Source: Bradyrhizobium sp. NFR13
Lineage (GTDB): Bacteria > Pseudomonadota > Alphaproteobacteria > Rhizobiales > Xanthobacteraceae
Reading direction: 5' to 3'
DNA: 64,000 bases
Assembly (NCBI RefSeq): GCF_900114605.1
Contig: NZ_FOTP01000005.1
Coordinates: 186,001 to 250,000, forward strand
In this document: positions 25,194 through 32,751 of the stretch, piece by piece
Layout of the letters: the number at the start of each line of letters is the position of its first letter
Position numbering within the stretch: position 1 is the first letter of the stretch
The notes under the pieces: model-generated
What the model was told of the DNA's origin: nothing
The model's database searches: none
Seen by the model: the letters and a program-made list of their open reading frames with translations, nothing else
Made by a program: the position numbers and the translations under genes

Positions 25194-26057
25194 ATGCGTG
25201 ACTTCTCGAATGACCATCGCTGGCTGTCGCTGAACACGGCGACAGTCCGCAAGCAGGGCGACTTCGTCGCCATCGCCGAGGCCTGCGCCCGTCACAAGAT
25301 CCGCGGCGTCTCGCCGTGGCGCGATCAGGTCGCTCATGTCGGCCTCAACAAGGCCGTGAAAGCGGTGCGGGATCACGATCTCGAATTGTCCGGCTACTGC
25401 CGCGGCGGCATGTTCGTCTCGGACGAAGCCCATCGCCAGCAGCAGCGCGACGACAACAAGCGCTGCGTCGATGAAGCGGTGGCATTGGGCTCACCGTGCA
25501 TCGTGCTGGTCGTCGGCGGCCTGCCGCAATATTCACGGCCGGGCTCTGCGCCGTCGAAGAACATCATCAATGCGCGCGCGCAGGTCGATGATGGCATCGC
25601 CGAGATGATGGAATACGCCAGGCAGGCGAAGATGCCGCTGGCCATCGAGCCGCTGCATCCGGCTTACGCCGCCGACCGGGCCTGCGTGAACACCACCGAA
25701 CAGGCACTCGATATCTGCGATCGGCTCGATCCCAACCGCACCGGCATGCTCGGCGTCGCCCTCGACGTCTATCACATCTGGTGGGATCCGGAACTGCACG
25801 CGCAGATCGCGCGGGCAGGGCAGGACCGTCTGCTCGCATTTCACGTCTGCGACTGGCTGGTGCCGACGAAGGACATCCTCAACGACCGCGGCATGATGGG
25901 CGACGGCGTCATCGATATCAAATCCGCCCGCGCTGCTGTCGAGGCGCAGGGCTTTGCTGGTTATTCCGAGATCGAGATCTTCTCGGAGAACTGGTGGAGC
26001 AAGTCGATGGACGAGGTGCTCAACACCTGCATCGAGCGGCATAAGACGGTGGTGTAG
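25194..26057 (+). CDS. Sugar phosphate isomerase/epimerase (AP endonuclease family 2 TIM barrel)
   Basis: A 287-residue xylose-isomerase-like TIM barrel. PLAIEPLHPAYAADRACVN holds the first metal Glu. GVALDVYHIWWDPEL holds Asp and His ligands, LLAFHVCDWLVPT a further His, and the C-terminal YSEIEIFSENWW the last Glu. All metal-ligand positions appear filled, so it should be active as an isomerase or epimerase, or as a lyase as some relatives are. It is the last gene of the operon; palindromic repeats follow within 20 bp. Confidence 0.87.
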   Translation: MRDFSNDHRWLSLNTATVRKQGDFVAIAEACARHKIRGVSPWRDQVAHVGLNKAVKAVRDHDLELSGYCRGGMFVSDEAHRQQQRDDNKRCVDEAVALGSPCIVLVVGGLPQYSRPGSAPSKNIINARAQVDDGIAEMMEYARQAKMPLAIEPLHPAYAADRACVNTTEQALDICDRLDPNRTGMLGVALDVYHIWWDPELHAQIARAGQDRLLAFHVCDWLVPTKDILNDRGMMGDGVIDIKSARAAVEAQGFAGYSEIEIFSENWWSKSMDEVLNTCIERHKTVV

Positions 26058-26766
26058 ACAAACCCACGCGCGTCATTCCGGGACGCACGAAGGCGGCGAA
26101 GCCGCGGAAGTGCGAACCCGGAATCTCAAAATGTTCATCGCAAAACAGGTCGTGATTCCGGGGGCGCGTCCGGCAAGTGCCGGCCGCGTCCCGGAACGAC
26201 GGTCTGGGATGCTCAAACATTTTTTCCTATCTCTATTGACAGTATACCCATAAGGATTATCCTCCGCTCATCCTGATCGCGAGGGGCGCTTCATGAGGCG
26301 TCTTGAGGTGGAGCAAGGATGCGGCGCCCGCGGGTGTGGTTCGCAGCCACGCACCCGGGAGGTCCTGGGTAGCCGTCCGGGCCCACACGGGGCTCTGCCG
26401 AAACGGCTGGACTGCGACAGGCAAAAGCGGGGAACCTGCTGGCGCCACGTCCCAGGAAGCGCGGCCCCAGGGACGGAAATTGCCCATAGCAGTCGCAGAC
26501 TGCGTAAACTTGTCTGCGGTCTGGCGCCCTGAGGCGTTGCGCGGTTGTGGCTTACCGGCGCTCGAGTGGAGCGGATCGCGACAGAAACCACCCTTTGCGT
26601 TTCACGGCGCGCCGCCACCCCTCATCTTGAGGGAACCCATAGCTCGGGCGCATTGGCGTCGCGAGAATGCAACACTGTGGCGGCCAAATACCACCTGCAG
26701 TCATTCTCCGGATGCAACGCACCATTTTCTTGACACGAATAGAGGTGAGTGCTTACTCACGACGCT
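26058..26766. repeat. Long non-coding interval with two tandem palindromic repeat units
   Basis: The first unit, 26071-26126, is bounded by ATTCCGGG and CCCGGAAT. The second, 26151-26200, is bounded by TTCCGGG and CCCGGAA with an inner TCCGGCAAGTGCCGG hairpin. Such units are scattered between genes in Bradyrhizobium-type genomes. From 26257 to about 26720 the sequence is GC-rich, contains more short hairpins and carries no convincing gene: a 155-codon open frame from 26303 begins with TTG, lacks a ribosome site and has no recognisable domain. The regulator's promoter starts near 26730. Confidence 0.7.
26730..26760 (+). promoter_or_regulatory. Promoter and overlapping TetR operator of the RND efflux operon
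   Basis: TTGACA (26730-26735) and, 17 bp on, TTACTC (26753-26758) form a promoter. GTGAGT (26745-26750) and ACTCAC (26755-26760), separated by GCTT, make an exact inverted repeat lying across the -10 box. The TetR start codon follows seven bases later, so the mRNA would have almost no leader. The arrangement points to self-repression by the encoded TetR protein. Confidence 0.75.
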
Positions 26767-27474
26767 ATGAGCACACTTCGAATGACCCATGACCTCAGGC
26801 GCGAGCTGATCCTCAGCGCGGCGAAGCGATGCTTTGCGCGCAATGGATTTGCCGGCACCACGACCAAGAGCGTGGCGGCTGCAGCGTCGATTTCGGAAGG
26901 CCTGCTGTTCAAGCACTTCCCAACCAAGTCGGCGCTCTATGCCGAGATCCTGGCGGAGGAATGCGAAGCCGATCCCGCACTGAACAAGCTGCTCGGTCTG
27001 CCGCCGTCGACCGAGACGCTGGTGATTCTGATTCGCGGCATGGTCGGACACTTCCTCGACATTCCGCGCGATCCCGATCCCGATCATGAAGAGGCGCAGC
27101 GCCTGCGGCTAATGGTCATCAGCCAGTTGCAGGACGGCGAATTCGCCCGGCTGCTGTTTGACAAGATCGGCGAACTGATCGGCCCGACCTTTACGGCATC
27201 ACTTGAAGACGCTGTCCGGACGGGCGACGCGGTCCGGATCGGAAAAGAGCCGATGGGTCTTTTCTGGTTCGCGCACCACACCGCGATGATGGCGGCGTTA
27301 TCGCGCCTTCCCTCGGTTCCCTGTTTGCCTTATGCCAGCACCGCCGATAACGAGCGGCAACTTTGTGAGTTTATTCTCCGCGGTATCGGACTGAAAGACA
27401 CGGCGATCGCGACGTATATCGATCGCGAGCTTCCGGCGTACCTGATGCCAGCGACTACGACAGAAAGCGCATGA
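26767..27474 (+). CDS. TetR/AcrR-family repressor of the adjacent RND efflux pump
   Basis: A 235-residue regulator. The helix-turn-helix occupies residues about 10-55: ELILSAAKRCFARNGFAG then TTKSVAAAASISEGLLFKHF. The remainder is the ligand-binding core. ATG 26767 is chosen; ATG 26782 is possible. Immediately upstream is an inverted repeat over its own promoter, and the pump adaptor gene starts one base after its stop, so regulator and pump are one transcript. Drugs or plant compounds pumped by the system are the likely inducers, by analogy with AcrR-type regulators. Confidence 0.88.
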   Translation: MSTLRMTHDLRRELILSAAKRCFARNGFAGTTTKSVAAAASISEGLLFKHFPTKSALYAEILAEECEADPALNKLLGLPPSTETLVILIRGMVGHFLDIPRDPDPDHEEAQRLRLMVISQLQDGEFARLLFDKIGELIGPTFTASLEDAVRTGDAVRIGKEPMGLFWFAHHTAMMAALSRLPSVPCLPYASTADNERQLCEFILRGIGLKDTAIATYIDRELPAYLMPATTTESA

Positions 27475-27475
27475 C

Positions 27476-28672
27476 ATGACACTCACGACCGAACCCAGCA
27501 GCAGCACGGCGCCGCGCGCGACTGTCGAGAAGCCCCGTCCGCGTCCGCGGATGGTGCGTTGGTTCATCATCGTCGGCATCCTGCTGGCGATCCTGGTGGG
27601 CGGCCTGGTGGGCTTCAACGCGTTCCGCGCCCACATGATCAAGCAGTTCTTCGCCACCATGAAGCCGCCGCCGACTGTGGTGAGCGTTGCTGATGCCAAG
27701 TCCGAAGTGGTGCCCAACCTGATCAGCGCCGTCGGCGATCTCGCCGCCGTGCATCAGGTCAACGTCACCTCCGACGTCAACGGCCGCATTACCGACATCC
27801 AGTTCACCGCGGGCGCGACCGTCAAGGTTGGCCAGCCGCTGGTGCAACTGTTCGACGGTCCGGAGCAGGGCGACCTCGCCAACTTCAAGGCGGCCGCCAC
27901 CGTGGCGCGCATCAATCTCGACCGCGCCAAGCAACTCGCCGAGCGTCAGGTTGGTCCGCAGGCCACCGTCGACACCACGCAGGCGGCGTATGATCAGGCA
28001 CAGGCCAATATCGCCAAGACCGAAGCGGTGATTTCGCAGAAGCAGGTGCGCGCGCCGTTCGATGGCGTGCTCGGCACGCGCCGGGTCGAAGTCGGCCAAT
28101 ACCTGACGGCCGGCACGCAGATCGTGTCGCTCACCGACCTGTCCGCCGTCTACAACAACTTCACGGTCACGGAGAAAGACTCCGGCAAGCTGCAGGTCGG
28201 TCAGGCTGTGCGCATTTCGGTGGACGCTTATCCGGGCCGCAAGTTCGAGGGCAAGATCACCACGATCGAGCCGCAGATCAGCGCGGATACGCGCAACATT
28301 CGCGTCCAGGCAACGCTGCAGAATCCGGAAGGCATCCTGAAGCCGGGCATGTTCGCGACCACGACCGTCGTGCTGCCGAACAAGCCGGCTGTCATCACCG
28401 TGCCGGAGACTGCAGTCGACTACACGCTCTATGGTGACTCGGTGTACCTGATCACCGAGAAGAAGACCGACGATGGCAAGACCGAGCTCTCGGCGGTACG
28501 CACCTTCGTGCGCACCGGCGACCGCATCGATGGCCGTGCGGTGATCACGCAGGGCCTGAAAGCTGGCGATCGCGTCGTGGCCGTCGGACAGCTCAAGTTG
28601 CAGTCCGGCGCGCTGGTGTCGATCTCGACCGATCCATTGCCCCAGATTCCGGCGAAGACGCCGCTGAACTGA
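27476..28672 (+). CDS. RND efflux periplasmic adaptor (membrane fusion protein)
   Basis: A 398-residue adaptor that links an inner-membrane RND pump to an outer-membrane channel. A membrane helix at about residues 25-47 anchors it. The lipoyl halves flank the hairpin (VNVTSDVNGRITDIQF before, APFDGVLGTRRVEVGQYL after), and a coiled-coil hairpin of about 60 residues lies between. A beta-barrel and a membrane-proximal domain follow (VYNNFTVTEKDSGKLQVGQA, QGLKAGDRVVAVGQLKL). It is coupled to the TetR gene and followed by the pump after 116 bp that contain a hairpin. Confidence 0.92.
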   Translation: MTLTTEPSSSTAPRATVEKPRPRPRMVRWFIIVGILLAILVGGLVGFNAFRAHMIKQFFATMKPPPTVVSVADAKSEVVPNLISAVGDLAAVHQVNVTSDVNGRITDIQFTAGATVKVGQPLVQLFDGPEQGDLANFKAAATVARINLDRAKQLAERQVGPQATVDTTQAAYDQAQANIAKTEAVISQKQVRAPFDGVLGTRRVEVGQYLTAGTQIVSLTDLSAVYNNFTVTEKDSGKLQVGQAVRISVDAYPGRKFEGKITTIEPQISADTRNIRVQATLQNPEGILKPGMFATTTVVLPNKPAVITVPETAVDYTLYGDSVYLITEKKTDDGKTELSAVRTFVRTGDRIDGRAVITQGLKAGDRVVAVGQLKLQSGALVSISTDPLPQIPAKTPLN

Positions 28673-28681
28673 GACCCCGAT

Positions 28682-28707
28682 GGACGGGCCGCGAACGCGG
28701 TCCGTCC
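28682..28707 (+). promoter_or_regulatory. Intercistronic hairpin between adaptor and pump genes
   Basis: GGACGG (28682-28687) with CCGTCC (28702-28707) and CCGCG (28689-28693) with CGCGG (28696-28700), joined by a G-U pair, form a 12-bp stem. No T-run follows. It could set the ratio of adaptor to pump by mRNA processing or partial attenuation. Confidence 0.45.
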
Positions 28708-28788
28708 CGGTTCATCTGAATGAATTTTCTCGCATCGTCGCGCGGCCTGTGATGGCCGGCTGATGGTGCCGATGACGGAGCGACCGCA

Positions 28789-31700
28789 ATGGTCTTCACG
28801 GATATTTTCATCAAGCGCCCGGTGCTGGCGCTGGTCGTCAGCCTGCTGATCCTGCTGATCGGTTTCAAGGCTGCAACGAGCCTGCCGATCCGTCAGTATC
28901 CGAAACTGTCGAACACCGTGATCACCGTCACCACGGTATATCCCGGCGCGTCGCCAGACCTGATGCAGGGCTTTATCACCACGCCGATCGAGCAGGCCGT
29001 CGCGGCTGCCGAAGGCATCGACTACATGACGTCGGCGTCGACGCAGGGCCAGAGCCTGATCTCGGTCTATATCAAGCTCAACGTCGATCCCAATGCCGCG
29101 CTTACCGAAGTGCTGTCGAAGGTCAACTCGGTCAAATATCTGATCCCGCGCGAAGCGAATGACCCTGTGATTCTGAAGTCCACGGGGTCGACGACGGCGG
29201 TGATGTATCTCGGCTTCTCCAGCGAGGAACTGTCCGGTTCGGCAATCTCCGACTACCTGACGCGCGCGGTGCAGCCGATCCTGTCGACGGTTGACGGCGT
29301 GGCGTCGGCCGAAATCCTCGGCGGTCAGACCTTCGCCATGCGCCTGTGGCTCGATCCGCTGCGCATGCAGGGCCGCGGCGTGTCGCCGGATGATGTCTCG
29401 GCGGCGATCCGCGCCAACAATTTCCAGGCCGCAGCCGGTCAGACCAAAGGCTATTTCATCGTTTCCAATGTGACGGCGAATACCGACCTGCAGAATGTTG
29501 AGCAATTCAAGCGCATGACGGTGAAAGCCAAGGATGGCGGCTTTGTCCGTATGGAGGATATCGCCACCATCGAGCTTGCCGCGCAGAGTACGGATGCGAG
29601 CGTGGCGTTTAGTGGTGAGCGCGCGATCTTCATCGGTGTGCAGGCGACGCCGCTCGGCAATCCACTCAACATCGTCAAGGGCGTGCGCGCGCTGTTCCCC
29701 GAACTTGAGCGCAATCTGCCGCCATCGCTGAAGATGAAGGTCGCCTACGATTCCACCAAGTTCATCACGTCGTCGATCGAGGAAGTCGAGCACACGCTGA
29801 TCGAAGCCGTCGGCATCGTGATCGTGGTGATTTTCCTGTTCCTGGCTTCGTTCCGCTCGGTCATCATCCCGGTGGTGACGATTCCGCTGTCACTGGTTGG
29901 CGTCTGCAGCCTCATGCTCATCATGGGCTTCAGCATCAATCTGCTGACCTTGCTGGCAATGGTGCTCGCCATCGGCCTCGTGGTCGACGACGCCATCGTG
30001 GTGGTGGAGAACATCCACCGCCATCTGGAAGAGGGCAAATCACCAGTGCAGGCGTCGCTCGAAGGCGCGCGCGAGATCGTTGGTCCGGTCATCTCCATGA
30101 CCATCACGCTGGCGGCGGTGTATGCGCCGATCGGCTTTATCGGTGGTCTGACAGGTGCGCTGTTCCGCGAATTCGCCTTCACGCTGGCGGGCTCGGTGAT
30201 CGTGTCCGGCGTTATCGCGCTGACGCTGTCGCCTATGATGTGCTCGGTGCTGTTGAAGCAGGAAGAGCCGGGCTGGTTCGCCAAGAAGGTGGACAAGGTG
30301 TTCGGCGCCACCACGCGCTGGTATGGCCGGCAGCTCGACCGCTCGCTGGACTATCGTCCGATCACGGCTATGTTCGCCGTTGTGATCCTCGGTCTCGTCG
30401 GCTTCATGTACGTGAACACGTCGAAGGAACTGGCGCCCGAGGAAGATCAGGGCATTCTGTTTGCTGTGACCAAGGCGCCGAAATACGCCAATATCGACTA
30501 TGCGGATTTCTACGGCGATCGCATGGACGAGGTGTTCAAGAAGTTCCCAGAAACCGATCTGCGCTTTATCATCAACGGCACCAACGGTCCGAGCAACGGC
30601 ATCGCCGGCATGCTGTTGAAGCCGTGGGACGAACGCAAACGCTCGTCCACGCAGTTGAAGCCGCTGGTGCAGGCCGAACTCAGCAAGATCGAGGGTGTCA
30701 ACGCCTTCGCATTCAACCTTCCGGCGCTGCCGGGCGGTCCCGGCGGTCTGCCGATCCAGATGGTGATCAGCTCGACCAACGGTTTCCAGTCGGTCTATGA
30801 GGAGATGGTCAAGTTGAAGGACACCGCGCGCAAGAGCGGCCTGTTCATCGTCAGCGACAGCGATCTCGATTTCAATCAGCCGGTGGTGCGCGTCTCCATC
30901 GATCGCTCCAAGGCCAACGATCTCGGCATTACGATGTCGAGCATCGGCAATACGCTGGCAACGCTGCTCGGCGGCAACTACACCAACCGCTTCAATCTTG
31001 AGGGGCGCTCCTATCAGGTGATCCCGCAGGTGCCGCGCGGCATGCGCATTTCGCAGGATTCGCTTGCGAACTACTATGTGCCGACGACGACGGGCCAGCA
31101 GGTGCCGTTGTCTACGCTGGTGAAGGTGGAGACCGGCACCAACCCGAACGCGCTGTCGCACTATAACCAGCTGAACTCGGCGACCTTTCAGGCGGTGCCG
31201 ATGCCCGGCGTGACGGTGGGGCAGGCGGTCGACTTCCTCGAAGGGGCGGCCAAGCAACTGCCGTCGGGTTTCAACCACGATTATCTCGCGGATTCCCGGC
31301 AGTATGTGCAGGAAGGAAACCAGCTCGCGGTGGCGTTCGGCTTCGCGCTGATCATCATCTTCCTGGTGCTGGCAGCGCAGTTCGAAAGTCTGCGCGATCC
31401 GCTTGTGATCATGATTACTGTGCCGATGGCGATCCTGGGCGCGTTGATCCCGCTGTTCTTCGGCGTGGCGACGATCAACATCTACACCCAGGTCGGCTTG
31501 CTGACGCTCGTCGGTCTGATTTCGAAGCACGGCATCCTGATGGTGGAGTTCGCCAACGAACTGCAGCTCAAGGAAGGTCTCGATCGGCGTTCGGCCATCG
31601 AAATGGCCGCCCGCGTGCGTCTGCGTCCGATCCTGATGACCACGGCTGCAATGGTCACCGGCCTGCTGCCGCTGCTCACCGCGGCGGGTGCAGGTGCAGC

Positions 31701-31878
31701 GAGCCGCTTCTCGATCGGCCTCGTGGTCGTCTCCGGCATGATGATCGGTACGCTGTTCACGCTGTTCGTACTGCCCGCAGTTTACGTGGCTATCGCCACC
31801 GATCACCGCGCCGGCAGGGAAACGGAACGTGCCAAGCAGATCGAGGAATTCGATCTGGAGCACACGCGAACGGCCTGA
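28789..31878 (+). CDS. RND-family multidrug efflux pump (HAE-1 type, AcrB/MexF-like)
   Basis: A 1029-residue proton-driven inner-membrane transporter with the usual 12-helix, two-porter-loop plan. The first helix region is MVFTDIFIKRPVLALVVSLL, and transmembrane helix 4 carries the proton-relay pair in GLVVDDAIVVVENIHRHLEE. The end includes LISKHGILMVEFANELQ and ALRLRPILMTTAAM-like motifs. Full length, so it should be functional. No outer-membrane channel gene is adjacent; the TolC-like gene near 51 kb is one candidate partner. It exports lipophilic drugs, detergents or plant-derived compounds by family analogy. Confidence 0.93.
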   Translation: MVFTDIFIKRPVLALVVSLLILLIGFKAATSLPIRQYPKLSNTVITVTTVYPGASPDLMQGFITTPIEQAVAAAEGIDYMTSASTQGQSLISVYIKLNVDPNAALTEVLSKVNSVKYLIPREANDPVILKSTGSTTAVMYLGFSSEELSGSAISDYLTRAVQPILSTVDGVASAEILGGQTFAMRLWLDPLRMQGRGVSPDDVSAAIRANNFQAAAGQTKGYFIVSNVTANTDLQNVEQFKRMTVKAKDGGFVRMEDIATIELAAQSTDASVAFSGERAIFIGVQATPLGNPLNIVKGVRALFPELERNLPPSLKMKVAYDSTKFITSSIEEVEHTLIEAVGIVIVVIFLFLASFRSVIIPVVTIPLSLVGVCSLMLIMGFSINLLTLLAMVLAIGLVVDDAIVVVENIHRHLEEGKSPVQASLEGAREIVGPVISMTITLAAVYAPIGFIGGLTGALFREFAFTLAGSVIVSGVIALTLSPMMCSVLLKQEEPGWFAKKVDKVFGATTRWYGRQLDRSLDYRPITAMFAVVILGLVGFMYVNTSKELAPEEDQGILFAVTKAPKYANIDYADFYGDRMDEVFKKFPETDLRFIINGTNGPSNGIAGMLLKPWDERKRSSTQLKPLVQAELSKIEGVNAFAFNLPALPGGPGGLPIQMVISSTNGFQSVYEEMVKLKDTARKSGLFIVSDSDLDFNQPVVRVSIDRSKANDLGITMSSIGNTLATLLGGNYTNRFNLEGRSYQVIPQVPRGMRISQDSLANYYVPTTTGQQVPLSTLVKVETGTNPNALSHYNQLNSATFQAVPMPGVTVGQAVDFLEGAAKQLPSGFNHDYLADSRQYVQEGNQLAVAFGFALIIIFLVLAAQFESLRDPLVIMITVPMAILGALIPLFFGVATINIYTQVGLLTLVGLISKHGILMVEFANELQLKEGLDRRSAIEMAARVRLRPILMTTAAMVTGLLPLLTAAGAGAASRFSIGLVVVSGMMIGTLFTLFVLPAVYVAIATDHRAGRETERAKQIEEFDLEHTRTA

Positions 31879-31934
31879 TCGTACGAGGTTGCCTTGCAAG
31901 GCTGAGCTTGCGGGGGCACATGGTTTGAGGTTGG

Positions 31935-31971
31935 ATGGCGGATCGCTTCAAGCGATCCGCCATTATCTTTT
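31935..31971 (+). terminator. Intrinsic terminator of the RND operon
   Basis: ATGGCGGATCGCTT (31935-31948) and AAGCGATCCGCCAT (31950-31963) form a long perfect stem followed by TATCTTTT (31964-31971). It lies 57 bp after the pump stop codon. Confidence 0.85.
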
Positions 31972-32004
31972 GGCGGCCCGCATGGCCCCCACAGGACCCA
32001 CCCC

Positions 32005-32748
32005 ATGACGCGCGATTTTCCGGCCGGCAATTATCGTTACATTCCCGCAGTATTTCAGTATTCCAGCGGCGTTGCAGCCGCTGCGGATTTCGAGATCGAG
32101 CGCGTTCGTTTCGATAGATGGCTGCCATTGGCCGACGGGTTTGCGCGTATTTCCGATTACATTCTTGCGGCTGATCGCCCGCTGACATCGTTCTGCGCCT
32201 GCGAACTGCGCTCGCCTGCAGTGGTCGACGAAACCGGCTTCCGGAAGTTCAACGAGCATTACGTCAAGACGCTTGCCGAATGGGGCATCTTCGACGGCAC
32301 CAATAATCCCGTCGCACGCAGCAATGTCTGCCTCGAGATCGATCCGCCGAGTGAACCGTCGTTTTACGCCTTCTCGTTCACGCGGCCTTCGCTCAATGCC
32401 AAGCCGACTTTCGTGATTGCGGGTGGCGCTGAAGCGCGCGGTGGCCCTGGAACATATCCTGAGCGCATCACGCGCTATCGCGAGACCTCGCTAGATGCAT
32501 TCCGGGAGAAAACGCGGATGACCATGAGCAATATGGAAGAGCGTCTGGGCGAATTCGGCTTCTCGTGGAAGGACACCACCGCGACGCAGATCTACACAGT
32601 GCAGGATTTCCATCCCGTGGTGGCCGATGAGCTGGTCAAGCGCGGTGCGTCTCGGCAAGGCATGACCTGGCATTTCGCGCGGCCGCCGGTGGTCGATCTC
32701 GAATTCGAGATGGATACGCGGCGTGTGATGCGTGAATTCGTGATCTGA
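32005..32748 (+). CDS. CnbZ-like / conserved hypothetical protein
   Basis: A 247-residue soluble protein without signal peptide. It begins MTRDFPAGNYRYIPAVFQYS and ends with a RidA-like flavour (ARPPVVDLEFEMDTRR). It resembles, from memory, the family that includes the 2-amino-5-chloromuconate deaminase CnbZ of Comamonas, a protein unrelated to classical deaminases. I hold that assignment loosely and would call the gene conserved hypothetical if it fails. The ATG at 32005 is the only sensible start. It lies between the RND terminator and the convergent udgX gene (3 bp between stops). Confidence 0.6.
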   Translation: MTRDFPAGNYRYIPAVFQYSSGVAAAADFEIERVRFDRWLPLADGFARISDYILAADRPLTSFCACELRSPAVVDETGFRKFNEHYVKTLAEWGIFDGTNNPVARSNVCLEIDPPSEPSFYAFSFTRPSLNAKPTFVIAGGAEARGGPGTYPERITRYRETSLDAFREKTRMTMSNMEERLGEFGFSWKDTTATQIYTVQDFHPVVADELVKRGASRQGMTWHFARPPVVDLEFEMDTRRVMREFVI

Positions 32749-32751
32749 TCG

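Noticed and set aside
26071-26210. Possible CRISPR or attachment-site repeats
   Set aside because: There are only two units, and they differ in length and core. They are palindromic intergenic repeats, not regularly spaced direct repeats.
26303-26770. 155-codon open frame in the repeat-rich gap
   Set aside because: It starts with TTG, has no ribosome site, overlaps the TetR promoter and operator, and contains no recognisable domain. It is kept only as an unexplained region.
30040-31899. 619-codon open frame on the minus strand
   Set aside because: It is the antisense shadow of the RND pump and very rich in His, Arg and Gln. No conserved motif.
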